Assembly (NCBI RefSeq): GCF_016056275.1
Contig: NZ_JAECZA010000301.1
Location: 1 to 36,716 of the forward strand
Origin: Dendronalium phyllosphericum CENA369
GTDB taxonomy: Bacteria; Cyanobacteriota; Cyanobacteriia; Cyanobacteriales; Nostocaceae
DNA: 36,716 bases
Direction: 5' to 3'
The notes beneath the pieces are model-generated. The model was given only the letters and a program-made list of their open reading frames with translations, did not search any database and was not told the origin of the DNA. The translations under genes and the position numbers were made by a program. Shown in pieces: positions 16,181 through 25,874 of the stretch; within the stretch, counting starts at the first letter, position 1, and each line of letters opens with the position of its first letter.

Positions 16181-16725
16181 AGTGGCTATATTCCAGATAA
16201 TTTTTGTATTTATACAATTGTAGAAAGGCACATCTTACAACTATGAATATCTTATACATGAGTTGTTACAGAAAGATTTCTATTAACGCATCAGTTGCTC
16301 ATGAGCAGACACTCCGTTGAGCAGCTAGCTGTGCCGACAGGCGCGGAAGTGGCGTGGAAATCCCTTTTGCCCGTACTGCTTCACCTGTTGTACAAAATTA
16401 CTACCAGTATCTTTATCATTACTTTATCTATGTAAAGTAGAAATAAATCTTGGCTACATCAAAATTTTGACATTGCTTTTTCAGTGCTAGTGATTTATTT
16501 TAAGTACTGAGTTATCAGCAATTTAACTGATAGCTGATTGCTATTTAGTTATAGTTTTGTCAAGAATAATTTTATGACGAAGCCAAAACAAATTTACAAG
16601 CTTTGTTGATAACTGCAAATCGAGTTTTGCTAATTCAATTGTGATTTGCTCTTCAAATAAAAGCTCAACTTATCTCAGAAAAACTATATCAATCGAATAT
16701 TTTCTTACTAATTGAGAAAACCATT
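16181..16725. other. Intergenic region before the giant secreted protein, no gene recognised
   Basis: No gene could be supported. A 44-codon reading frame near 16300-16433 begins MSRHSVEQLAVPTGAEVAW but matches nothing I recognise and may be another fragment. The last 250 bp is AT-rich leader and should hold the promoter of the 16726 gene, though no clear -35/-10 pair can be fixed. Confidence 0.4.
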
Positions 16726-19700
16726 ATGGAAAGCACTCAAACATTACAATTACTCAAAAAACCAAGCTTCCCAAGCCGCCTAGTATTTATTGACCCCACA
16801 GTTGAAGACTACCAAAGCTTAGAAGAAGGTGTATTACTGGATACAGAAGTTGTGATTTTAAACACCGAGCGAGACGGGGTAGAGCAAATTAGCGAAATAT
16901 TGACACAAAGAACTGGAATCACTAGTTTACATCTTGTCTCTCACGGCGCGCCGGGACGCGTATATTTAGGTAATACTCAACTGGGACAACACACTCTTAA
17001 TCGCTATACCGAGCAATTAATGAACTGGGCTGATGCTTTGAGTGCTGACGCTCAAATATTGCTGTATGGTTGCAATGTTGCTCAAACTCCTTTAGGCAAA
17101 GCATTTGTACAACGCTTGAGCGAACTGACTGGGGTAACGGTGCTGGCATCAGAGCGTAAGACAGGCAGTGCTGTACTAGGAGGGGATTGGGAACTAGAAG
17201 TGAGAACGGTAAATACTACTGCTGCTCTTGCCTTTATACCTATAATTTTGGAAACATACAAAGGAGTATTGGCTAAACCCCATCTAGTGAAAGATATTTT
17301 CCTTGGGTCTGCTAGTTCCACCATCTTAGAACTAACAAATGTCAATGGCACTCTATATTTCATTGCAGATGACGGCACTCATGGTTCAGAGTTATGGAGA
17401 AGTGATGGCACCGAGGCTGGCACTGTCTTAGTCAAAGACATCTACCCAGGGATTGAGAATTTAATAATTTCCCAACTGACTAATGTTAATGGCACCATAT
17501 ATTTTACTGCTCCCGACGACACAGATGAACCCTATGTCCGTGATAAACTCTGGAAAATCGATGACACTGAGGCTGGCCCTGTCCTGGTTGGAGGTCTTTC
17601 CTATACCGATTTCTCTGGTATCGGCTTATTAGTAAATGTTGACGGCACTCTCTATTTTGGTTTTGATGATGGCAATCATCTAACATCTGAAACTACCAAT
17701 GATTTATGGAAAACCAATGGGACTCCTGAGAGTACTGTCTTAGTCAAAGATATCTACCCAGAACGGACAGGTGCTTTCACTAATTTCTTTAAGATCGGAT
17801 CATTCCTCAACGTCAACGGTACAGTCTTTTTCAATCTTGTCAATACCGACGCAGGTGGCACTTTTGACTTGTGGAAGAGTGATGGTACTACTGACGGCAC
17901 AATCAAGCTTTCTGATTACAGTTCTATCTTAACTGCTGTCAACGATACTCTCTATTTCATTGGTAACGACGACATCCACGGCTATGAGTTGTGGAAAAGC
18001 GATGGCACCGTTGCTGGCACTATTTTAGTAAAAGACATTAATCCAGGGTCTAATGATTCCTCTATTTCTAATGCCATTGACTTCAACGGGATATTATATT
18101 TTAATGCTGACAATGGCATCAACGGTGCAGAGTTGTGGATAAGTGATGGCACTGCCGCTGGTACTATTTTATTCAAAGATATCAACCCAGGGTTTGGTGA
18201 TTCTGCTCCCTCTAACCTGACCAATGTCAACGACACCTTATACTTCGTTGCTAATGACGGCATCCACGGCTATGAGTTGTGGAAAACCAATGGCACTACT
18301 GAAGGCACCGTCCTAGTTAAAGATATCAACCCAGGGTCTGGTGATTCTGGTGTCTCTAACCTAACTGATGTCAAAGGTACTCTGTATTTTGTTGCTGATG
18401 ACGGCACTCATGGTAAAGAGTTGTGGAAAACCGACGGTACAAATGAGGGTACTGTACTGGTTGAAGACATTAATCCGGGGTCTGGTAGTTCCAATGCATC
18501 CGACTTGACTAATGTTGATGGAATCCTTTACTTCAATGCTGATGACGGCAGCCACGGTAAAGAGTTGTGGGCATTAAACACCAATCCTGCTGTAGTCAGC
18601 CCGATAGTCGGCATTACTGCTATCGATGCCAATGCTGCTGAAGCTAGCAATGACCCAGCCGTATTCCGCATCAGCCGCACTGGGGACACCAGTACTGCCT
18701 TAGTTGTCAAATACAATATAGCCGGTACTGCCATCAACGGCAGGGACTATAACCAACTCAACGGTACTGTGACTCTCGCCGCAGGTCAATCATTTGTAGA
18801 TGTCACTATTACCCCAGTAGATGAGATTTTAAAAGAAGGCAGCGAAACAGTCACTCTTACCTTGTTTAATCAGTCTTACTACGCTACAGATACGTCTTTT
18901 ATTACTGCCACTGCCGTTATTGCCGACAACACCAATACCGCAGTCGTGCCAACTCAACTATATTTAGTCAAAGACATCAATCCTGGCAATACTGGCTTTG
19001 GAGAAAGTTCCAATATCTCAAATCTGACAAATGTCAACGGCACACTATATTTTACTGCTAACGATGGTATTCACGGTAATGAGTTGTGGAAAAGCGATGG
19101 TACACCACAAGGCACTGTTCTGGTCAAGGATATTTTACCTGGGACAAGTGACTCTGATATCTCATCCCTGACAAATGTCAACGGCACACTATATTTCACT
19201 GCTAACGATGGTATTCAGGGTGATGAGTTGTGGAAAAGCAATGGTACACCGCAGGGTACTGTTCTAGTTAAAGATATTTTTCCTGGATCTGGTAGTTCAG
19301 ACCCATATAACCTGACAAATGTCAACGGTACATTATATTTCAATACTTACGATATTACTCACAGTACTGCATGGAAGAGTGATGGCACACTAGAAGGCAC
19401 CGTTCCGGTCGAAGCTCTTGGATTTGTTGATTTCGGTTCGTCCGAGGCGGTTAATATCAACGGTACTCTCTATTTTATTGAGAATGACGATAGTCACGGT
19501 AGGGTGTTATGGAAGAGCAATGGCACTACTAAGGGCACTGTGCTAGTCAAAGACATCAACCCTGGTACTAATGATTCCATTCCCGATTGGGACGACTATC
19601 AGGATTTTAAACCAAAACTGACCAATTTTAACGGTACTCTCTACTTCTTTGCTAACGACGGTACACACGGTAATGAGTTGTGGAAAAGCGATGGCACTAC

Positions 19701-22700
19701 TAAGGGCACTGTGCTAGTCAAAGACATCAACCCTGGTTCTAGTGATTCTATTCCCAAGGGGGACGATTATTATGATTTTGAACCAGAACTGATCGACTTT
19801 AATGGTTCTCTCTACTTCTATGCTAACGACGGCACACACAGCTATGAGTTGTGGAAAAGCGATGGCACAGCACAAGGCACTGTTTTAGTCAAAGACATCG
19901 ACCCTGGTGCTTTTGGTTCAGTTCCTTCCCCAGACTCTAACTATAATGTATTTCAACCCGACCTCACCAACGTCAATGGTGTTCTTTACTTTAGTGCCGA
20001 TGACGGTATCCACGGTCCAGAGTTGTGGGCAAGTAATGGTACAGCACAAGGCACAGTCTTGGTCACAGATTTGATACCTGGGGCTGTTGGTATCTACGCT
20101 TCTAATTTGAGTAGCGTTAATGGCATCCTTTATTTGACTGCTGATGACGGTATCCACGGCAGAGAGTTATGGGCATTGAATACCAACCCAAGCCTATTTA
20201 ACTCTACAGTCAGTATAATTGCCACCGATGCGAATGCTATTGAAGATGGCAACTCCCCAGGCAGCTTCCGTATCAGTCGCACTGGTAACACTGATATTGC
20301 CTTAGCTGTTAAATATACTATTGGTGGTACAGCCAGCAATGGTAGCGACTACAACCAACTCACAGGTATTGCTGCCTTTGCTGTTGGTCAATCTTTTGTA
20401 GATATTACCATTACTCCTCCAGATGACGGATTAACAGAAGGCATTGAAACTCTGACTCTTACCCTTGCTACTGGAAGTGATTACGATATAGATGCATCCG
20501 AAGCATCTGCCACCGTGAAGATTGCTGACAAAGCCTTTAATGTAGTCAGCATTACTGCTACTGATACCAACGCAGCCGAAGCCGAAAATGACCCAAGTAC
20601 TTTTCGTATCAGCCGTACTGGTGAAACCGATACTGCTCTAATTGTCAAATATACAGTTGGTGGCACTGCTACCAACGGCGGCGATTACAACCAACTTAAC
20701 GGTACTATCACCATTGCCGCAGGTGAATCTTTTGTCGATATTACCATCACTCCAGCTGATGATATCTTTACCGAAGGCAGCGAAACTGTGACTGTCAGTC
20801 TTTCTAGCGTGTCCGACTACGACATAGATCCTTCCCAAACTGCTGCTACTGTCGTCATTGCTGACAACGCTAACACCGCAATTGTGACTCAGCCTTACTT
20901 GGTCAAAGACATCAACCCCGGCTCTGGTAGTTCCGGCGATACTAACTATTTCCTAAACAACGTTAACGGCACTCTCTACTTCAATGCTAATGATGGTGTC
21001 CACGGCCAAGAATTGTGGACGAGCGATAGTACAGAAACTGGTACTATCTTGTTTAAAGATATCAATCCAGGATCTGGTAATTCCTATCCCTACGACCTCA
21101 CCTACGTCGATGGCATCTTCTATTTTGAAGCTAGCGACGGTACTAATGGGGGGTTGTGGAAGAGCGATGGCACTACTGCTGGTACTGCCCTAGTCAAAAA
21201 AGATATCAGTCTCTCCTTACTAACTAACGTTAATGGCACCCTCTATTTTTCTGGTTATGATAGTTCCTCTACTAGCGGTTTGTGGAAAAGTGATGGCACT
21301 GCTGCTGGCACTGTTTTAGTCAAAAACATCAATTCAAATAGTTTCAGTCTATTTAACCTGACCAATGTCAACAACATTGTTTATTTCTTTGCTGATGACT
21401 ATATCCACGGTCTTGAGTTGTGGAAAAGCAATGGTACAGGGGTTGGTACTGTCCTGGTTAAAGACATCAATCCTGGGTCTAATGGTTCTGGGTCTTATGG
21501 CGGTAACTATAACTTAAGCATTGACGGTAATCTCTACTTCTTTGCTAACGACGGTACTCACGGTAAAGAATTGTGGAAAAGCGATGGCACCGCAAAAGGT
21601 ACTGTTTTGGTCAAAGACATCAATCCTGGGTCTCAGGATTCTATTGATGATGACTCCGACTTAATCAAAGTCAATGATACTCTCTATTTCGGAGCTTTCG
21701 ACGGCACTAGTAGGGGGTTGTGGAAGAGTAATGGCACTGCTGCTGGTACTGTTTTAGTCAAAAAAAATATCAGTGTATATAAGGGGACAAACGTCAACGG
21801 CACTCTCTATTTCTTAGCTAGCGACAGCACACATGGTCAAGAGTTGTGGAAAAGCGATGGCACACAAGCTGGTACTGTCTTAGTTAAGGACATCAATCCT
21901 GGGTCTAATAGTTCTAGTTACTCTGACTTGATCAACGTTAATGGTATCGTTTACTTTGAAGCGGACGATGGCATTCATGGTGAGGAATTATGGCAGAGTG
22001 ATGGCACACAAGCTGGTACCGTCTTAGTTAAGGACATCAATTTTGGGGCTAATAGTTCATTTCCCGACAGGCTAACAAATGTCGATGGTATCCTATATTT
22101 CACTGCTGACGATGGCATTCACGGTAAAGAATTGTGGGCATTAAACACTAATTCTTCCACAGTTAAGCCTACAGTCAGCATTACTACCATTGATGCTAAC
22201 GCTACTGAGATTGGGACTGACCCAGCCAGCCTCCGCATCAGTCGTACTGGCAATACTAATATTGCCCTTGCTGTCAAATATACTATTGGCGGTACTGCTA
22301 GCAACGGTGGCGACTACACTCAAATTACTGGTATTGCTAGTCTTGCTGTCGGTGAATCCTTCGTAGATATCAGCATCAACCCCAAAGACGATGGTATAAC
22401 CGAAGGTAACGAAACTGTTACTCTTACACTCGCTACTGGCAGTGATTACGATATAGATACATCTCAAACTACTGCCACGGTAGCGATCGCTGACAAGTTC
22501 AATCCGATCGACGGCGGTGGTAGTCACGATCCCTTGATTGGTACTGCTGGCAATGACCGGATTGTGGGGGGTACTGGCAGCAAAACCATTACAGGCGGTC
22601 TTGGAAATGATGAATTTGTTTACACTAGTCTCACACAAGTAGGTCATCGCATTACCGATTTTACTGTTGGTAGCGACCAAATTGTACTAACACAACTGCT

Positions 22701-22905
22701 CGATAGCCTTGTGTCTGGTGGCTATAATGGCAGCGATGCCGTAGCCGATGGTTATGTGCGACTGGTACAAGGAAAAACAGCTAATAGTACTATCTTGCAA
22801 ATTGACCGCGATGGTTTGGCTGGTGATGCAATTTTTAGAAACTTTATTCAGTTAGACAACGTGACTCCACAGGCGATGAACAATATCAATAACTTTGTGT
22901 TCTAA
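16726..22905 (+). CDS. Giant secreted repeat protein: DUF4347, three ELWxSDGT arrays, four Calx-beta domains, type I secretion tail
   Basis: A 2059-residue extracellular protein. Residues 1-165 form a DUF4347 domain (SRLVFIDPTVEDYQSL, then LHLVSHGAPG and ILLYGCNVAQ). Residues 186-617, 746-1155 and 1391-1810 are three arrays of 9, 8 and 9 repeats built around ELWxSDGTxxGTxLVKDI, probably beta-propeller-like blades. Each array ends in ELWALNTN. Calx-beta domains follow array 1 (about 625-735), come as a tandem pair after array 2 (about 1161-1266 and 1274-1382), and follow array 3 (about 1815-1922). The C-terminus has a short RTX-like GTAGNDRIVGG and the tail FTVGSDQIVLTQLLDSLV to NNINNFVF, a type I secretion signal seen in cyanobacterial giant proteins. 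The role is unknown; surface adhesion or matrix is a reasonable guess. No secretion genes are adjacent. Confidence 0.92.
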   Translation: MESTQTLQLLKKPSFPSRLVFIDPTVEDYQSLEEGVLLDTEVVILNTERDGVEQISEILTQRTGITSLHLVSHGAPGRVYLGNTQLGQHTLNRYTEQLMNWADALSADAQILLYGCNVAQTPLGKAFVQRLSELTGVTVLASERKTGSAVLGGDWELEVRTVNTTAALAFIPIILETYKGVLAKPHLVKDIFLGSASSTILELTNVNGTLYFIADDGTHGSELWRSDGTEAGTVLVKDIYPGIENLIISQLTNVNGTIYFTAPDDTDEPYVRDKLWKIDDTEAGPVLVGGLSYTDFSGIGLLVNVDGTLYFGFDDGNHLTSETTNDLWKTNGTPESTVLVKDIYPERTGAFTNFFKIGSFLNVNGTVFFNLVNTDAGGTFDLWKSDGTTDGTIKLSDYSSILTAVNDTLYFIGNDDIHGYELWKSDGTVAGTILVKDINPGSNDSSISNAIDFNGILYFNADNGINGAELWISDGTAAGTILFKDINPGFGDSAPSNLTNVNDTLYFVANDGIHGYELWKTNGTTEGTVLVKDINPGSGDSGVSNLTDVKGTLYFVADDGTHGKELWKTDGTNEGTVLVEDINPGSGSSNASDLTNVDGILYFNADDGSHGKELWALNTNPAVVSPIVGITAIDANAAEASNDPAVFRISRTGDTSTALVVKYNIAGTAINGRDYNQLNGTVTLAAGQSFVDVTITPVDEILKEGSETVTLTLFNQSYYATDTSFITATAVIADNTNTAVVPTQLYLVKDINPGNTGFGESSNISNLTNVNGTLYFTANDGIHGNELWKSDGTPQGTVLVKDILPGTSDSDISSLTNVNGTLYFTANDGIQGDELWKSNGTPQGTVLVKDIFPGSGSSDPYNLTNVNGTLYFNTYDITHSTAWKSDGTLEGTVPVEALGFVDFGSSEAVNINGTLYFIENDDSHGRVLWKSNGTTKGTVLVKDINPGTNDSIPDWDDYQDFKPKLTNFNGTLYFFANDGTHGNELWKSDGTTKGTVLVKDINPGSSDSIPKGDDYYDFEPELIDFNGSLYFYANDGTHSYELWKSDGTAQGTVLVKDIDPGAFGSVPSPDSNYNVFQPDLTNVNGVLYFSADDGIHGPELWASNGTAQGTVLVTDLIPGAVGIYASNLSSVNGILYLTADDGIHGRELWALNTNPSLFNSTVSIIATDANAIEDGNSPGSFRISRTGNTDIALAVKYTIGGTASNGSDYNQLTGIAAFAVGQSFVDITITPPDDGLTEGIETLTLTLATGSDYDIDASEASATVKIADKAFNVVSITATDTNAAEAENDPSTFRISRTGETDTALIVKYTVGGTATNGGDYNQLNGTITIAAGESFVDITITPADDIFTEGSETVTVSLSSVSDYDIDPSQTAATVVIADNANTAIVTQPYLVKDINPGSGSSGDTNYFLNNVNGTLYFNANDGVHGQELWTSDSTETGTILFKDINPGSGNSYPYDLTYVDGIFYFEASDGTNGGLWKSDGTTAGTALVKKDISLSLLTNVNGTLYFSGYDSSSTSGLWKSDGTAAGTVLVKNINSNSFSLFNLTNVNNIVYFFADDYIHGLELWKSNGTGVGTVLVKDINPGSNGSGSYGGNYNLSIDGNLYFFANDGTHGKELWKSDGTAKGTVLVKDINPGSQDSIDDDSDLIKVNDTLYFGAFDGTSRGLWKSNGTAAGTVLVKKNISVYKGTNVNGTLYFLASDSTHGQELWKSDGTQAGTVLVKDINPGSNSSSYSDLINVNGIVYFEADDGIHGEELWQSDGTQAGTVLVKDINFGANSSFPDRLTNVDGILYFTADDGIHGKELWALNTNSSTVKPTVSITTIDANATEIGTDPASLRISRTGNTNIALAVKYTIGGTASNGGDYTQITGIASLAVGESFVDISINPKDDGITEGNETVTLTLATGSDYDIDTSQTTATVAIADKFNPIDGGGSHDPLIGTAGNDRIVGGTGSKTITGGLGNDEFVYTSLTQVGHRITDFTVGSDQIVLTQLLDSLVSGGYNGSDAVADGYVRLVQGKTANSTILQIDRDGLAGDAIFRNFIQLDNVTPQAMNNINNFVF
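17281..18585 (+). repeat. ELWxSDGT array 1, nine units
   Basis: Nine repeats of about 45-55 codons were counted by eye. The first four are the most divergent (for example KLWKIDDT, DLWKTNGT), the last five close to consensus. The array ends with ELWALNTNP and then enters a Calx-beta domain. Confidence 0.8.
18961..20190 (+). repeat. ELWxSDGT array 2, eight units
   Basis: Eight repeats were counted by eye. Units 5-7 carry longer loops with Asp/Tyr-rich inserts (for example SIPDWDDYQDFKPKL), and their DNA is very similar, suggesting recent duplication. The array ends with ELWALNTNP before two Calx-beta domains. Confidence 0.8.
20896..22155 (+). repeat. ELWxSDGT array 3, nine units
   Basis: Nine repeats were counted by eye. 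Three lack the usual DGTHGxELW loop (GLWKSDGT and GLWKSNGT forms). The array ends with ELWALNTN before the last Calx-beta domain. Confidence 0.8.
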
Positions 22906-22912
22906 ACCACGT

Positions 22913-23958
22913 CTATCTTGAAACCCGTAGTTTTTCCTCATCTTCTTCAAGGTGATTTTTCACCCACAAGCGATCGCAAATTTCAAAAGGACGGGAATTA
23001 ATATCTTGTTCAAAGAAATGAACCCGTTCAATTAATTCAGCAGGTGACTGGTAGCATGTATGATAAGTTACATCTTCACGCAACCATTGCCAAAGGTGTT
23101 CGACAGGCATAAAGTCAGGGCTGTAACCAGGTAAAGGTTCCAGGTTGATTTGTAAAATCTCTAATGCTTCTTTGACAGTTTGAGAACGGTGATAAGGAGC
23201 ACCATCCCAAATTAGAGTCATGTCGCGTTCCGGAAACTCAGTTCTCAGATGTTTTAAAACATCAATTGTATTGAATTGAATTGATCTGCTTTGAAATAAG
23301 GAAAAATTTTGACTTTGGCATAGTTGTAAACATAGATCCCATAAAAGGAAACCTTGGTTCTTCCTGGAGAATTGGAACTAACCCAAAAACGTTCTCCTTT
23401 AATCGACCAGCCATAACCTTCATCGCTGTCAAGATGAATGTGTGCCTCATCGATAAAAACCAGTAAGTGACCATTGTTCAGAGCATCATCGAGTAAACCC
23501 TGTAGTTTTTCCAAATACGAGCGCACGTTTTTTGCTGTTGGCTTTATTTAACAGTTTCCGCGCTTTCTTCCATGAAAATCCTAAATTCTTGAGAGTCTTA
23601 CGCACTGATTCACGACAACATTTGAGATTAAATTGATTGTCAATCCAAGCTACTAAACGCTTTAACGTCCAACGAGGTAAGAACTCAAGATTGAGCTTTT
23701 TTTGCTGAGGTGCTGTTGCTGCTAGTTCTAAGGTTTTACGAATCTCTCTATCAACTGCTTTCTCTATCTGTTTTGAAAAACGGGGGGATGACCACCTGTA
23801 TGTTGATAGCGCAGTACTTCTATACCTGAAATATTGTAACGATGTACCCACTCCATGATTGTCTGGGGATTGCGTCCTGTTTCCCGACCTACTTGTGTTG
23901 CACTTTTTCCATTACATATCTCATACAGTGCCATCAAACGTTCGCTCCTTCCGAGCAT
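22913..23958 (-). pseudogene. IS630-family transposase split by three frameshifts
   Basis: Four pieces in different frames make one transposase. They are an HTH start (MLGRSERLMALYEICNGKSA, with TGRNPQTIMEWVHRYNISG), a second winged region (LEFLPRWTLKRLVAWIDNQF), a core with the first Asp (LLVFIDEAHIHLDSDEGYGW), and an end with the second Asp and the Glu (MTLIWDGAPYHRSQTVKEAL, with PVEHLWQWLRED). Frame breaks lie at a G6 run (23782-23787), near 23525-23540, and at (ATTGA)x3 (23270-23284). The middle break could be programmed, as some IS630 elements use frameshifting; the others look like slippage damage. The gene ends 7 bp after the giant-protein stop, so the insertion sits at that gene's 3' edge. 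Confidence 0.85.
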
Positions 23959-24130
23959 GATTTGCTTTTAACGCCTCTTGTCTCAATATTGAGCTACTTT
24001 GATTCCAACGTTCGCACTCTACTTTAAGCATCCTCGTTTTGTTTTCTACTACACCCACTTCTTGAGAGTAATATTTTTTCTGGCAAAACTCCAGTTTTCA
24101 ATATGGATGAGGTTTAACCAAATTTTACCT

Positions 24131-24520
24131 AATGTTTTATTTACCAAAGCTGATGGAAGTACTCAATATCCCCAGTCAGCCGATCGCTTGGCTCTAGATT
24201 GGTGGAAAACCGCAACTTTAAGCGATCGACCTTATTTAGTTCCAGACAAGAGAATTACTACTAAAGTCAGTGGCGATTATCGTGAAGTTGCAAGTGACGA
24301 TTTACTCGAAGATGTCAAGCTCTGTCAACAAATCGTTGAGAACAAAGGTTTAGAAATGCTGGTTTTAGATCAGACTCGTCCCGATATTGGACTTCATGTT
24401 GCCAAGGTAATCGTTCCGGGAATGCGCCATATGTGGAAAAGGTTAGCACCCGGACGGCTTTATGAAGTTCCAGTGAAAATGACAGAAGAGCGACTCAATT
24501 CTTTTCCTATGTGGATGTGA
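24131..24520 (+). pseudogene. C-terminal remnant of a YcaO-domain protein (TOMM/azoline-forming type)
   Basis: From about 24131 the frame reads NVLFTKADGSTQYPQSADRL, then YLVPDKRITTKVSGDYREVA, EMLVLDQTRPDIGLHVAKVI and VPGMRHMWKRLAPGRLYEVP. This is the signature C-terminal part of YcaO cyclodehydratases in thiazole/oxazole-modified peptide pathways (PatD/TruD-like). The usual Gly-Trp-Leu segment after VPVK is missing, a deletion of about 7 residues, and the end FPMWM matches the family's proline-containing C-terminus. The catalytic ATP-binding part is absent, and the sequence before 24131 is unrelated to the family. It is the scar of a lost RiPP pathway, probably broken by the adjacent IS630. 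Confidence 0.8.
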
Positions 24521-24537
24521 GGTTCTCCTTACTGAAT

Positions 24538-24633
24538 GATGTTATTTTTTATGAGTTTTTCTATGAGTTCTAAGATGAGTTTTATGAGTTTCACAACTCA
24601 GAGAAAAACTAATATCAAAGGTAATTCACTCGA
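24538..24633. repeat. ATGAGTT-iteron element, copy 1
   Basis: Four ATGAGTT heptamers start at 24551, 24563, 24575 and 24584 (steps of 12, 12 and 9 bases). GATGTTATTTTT precedes them, and a shared tail with ACTAATAT and GTAATTC follows. The same arrangement is found at 36610-36703. The function is unknown; it could be a protein-binding array or the end of a dispersed repeat. Confidence 0.75.
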
Positions 24634-24713
24634 TCTCATCTATTGTAACTGTTCGCGGAGGGTAGAATATTCGCTTAACTGAGAAAACCCTTACTAAGTT
24701 TAGTTATTTATTG

Positions 24714-24785
24714 TAGACATTAATAGTATCGAAAATGTCTAAACGATGATTTACCGACTAGTGTATTCCGTAATCTTTAAAGATT
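24714..24785 (+). promoter_or_regulatory. Two inverted repeats directly upstream of the lipoprotein gene
   Basis: TAGACATT (24714-24721) and AATGTCTA (24734-24741) form an 8 bp dyad with a 12-base spacer. AATCTTTAAAGATT (24772-24785) is a perfect 14 bp palindrome ending 13 bp before the ATG. Both are plausible operator sites; the second would overlap the ribosome-binding area. Confidence 0.4.
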
Positions 24786-24797
24786 CATTGAAAAATT

Positions 24798-25838
24798 ATG
24801 CGACCGAAAGTAATACTGGCTTTAATTCCTATTTACTTTCTTCTTGGTAGTTGCAAAAATGACGATTTAGAAGCAGCTAAGTCATTTGCTACTTTATCCG
24901 AAAGCCTAGCAATTGCCAACAAGCAAATATCGGCTGATATTTATGCTTCCTGCACTCGATCTGCAAGTTGGGAAGCTCTAGGAACAGCCGCTAGCCGAAA
25001 AAATATGCAAGACCAATTGGATGTGTGCGATAAACAGTACCGCCAAAATTCAGAAAATACTGAAATTGCTGGCAGTGTTTTAGTCAATTATGTTGCAGCA
25101 GTTGGAAATTTAGCGACCAAAAATGAAAATGGCTTTACTCCTAAGATCGAGCAGATTTCAGAAACTTTAGGCAATATTGACATCAATGGGCAGAAAATTA
25201 ATGAAAATGCTCGTAAAGCAGGGTTTCAGATTGTTGACTTTATTACTAATTTTTTAGTTAATGATTTTCGGCGGCGTAATTTAAAACTCGCTATTGTCTG
25301 CACAGATCCAGCTATTCAGGAATATTCTACAAACCTGTCCAATTTTATTGATTCATCTTATACAGATTATTCACTTAATAGAGAAATCAAGCAGATTAAT
25401 GAACATTTTGGTTTCTATGTAGGTCAGGTGAATCGACGATTAACAGAATTATCTGGCTCAAATGATAATCCACAAGATTTTAACACACTTCAAGAACGAC
25501 AAACTTTATTAGAAGAACAAGAGCGAGCAGAAATTAACAAAGTTATTGAACGTAAAAAAGAGGGTGCAGCATATGTAGCAACTATTCGTTCTACCGCAGA
25601 TTTTCACAGCGAATTGAAACAAATTTTCAATGGAAATCGGAAGGAAATTTCACCTAAACAATTTCAAGTATGTAAGAAGTATCGCTCCGAACCCGAAAGC
25701 CAAAATGTTCAAAACACTGATAGACAAAATGATTCCTGGAATCAAAAAATTACTAGCTTAGAGTTAAAACAAGCTAAAAAAGCAACCAAGAAATACATTG
25801 ACAAAGTTACCCCTCTACTTCAGGAAATTCAAGATTAA
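24798..25838 (+). CDS. Predicted lipoprotein of unknown function
   Basis: A 346-residue protein with a lipoprotein signal peptide: MRPKVILALIPIYF, then the lipobox LLGSC with Cys19 as the lipidated residue. The mature part is largely helical and rich in Asn, Lys, Gln and Glu. It contains four further cysteines in its N- and C-terminal halves (for example ASCTRS, DVCDKQ) and a likely coiled coil at about 225-255 (TLQERQTLLEEQERAEINKV). I do not recognise a family. A short helical protein gene follows 36 bp downstream, probably in the same operon. It should be anchored to a membrane facing the periplasm. Confidence 0.85.
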   Translation: MRPKVILALIPIYFLLGSCKNDDLEAAKSFATLSESLAIANKQISADIYASCTRSASWEALGTAASRKNMQDQLDVCDKQYRQNSENTEIAGSVLVNYVAAVGNLATKNENGFTPKIEQISETLGNIDINGQKINENARKAGFQIVDFITNFLVNDFRRRNLKLAIVCTDPAIQEYSTNLSNFIDSSYTDYSLNREIKQINEHFGFYVGQVNRRLTELSGSNDNPQDFNTLQERQTLLEEQERAEINKVIERKKEGAAYVATIRSTADFHSELKQIFNGNRKEISPKQFQVCKKYRSEPESQNVQNTDRQNDSWNQKITSLELKQAKKATKKYIDKVTPLLQEIQD

Positions 25839-25874
25839 TAATCTAATTGTTTGAAAATTAATAAAAGGTAAATT

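Noticed and set aside
15996-16259. Overlapping open frames on both strands around the helicase fragment
   Set aside because: Only the frame with the GTGKTE motif shows homology; the others are shadows.
17082-22680. Many minus-strand open frames opposite the giant repeat gene
   Set aside because: They recur because the coding repeats recur, and their translations look like antisense of the same repeat.
23999-24130. N-terminal part of the 173-codon frame containing the YcaO remnant
   Set aside because: Residues 1-44 do not resemble YcaO and look like chance extension into unrelated DNA.
24551-24590. CRISPR-like array from the regular ATGAGTT units
   Set aside because: Units are only 7 bases with 2-5 base gaps, with no spacers and no cas genes.
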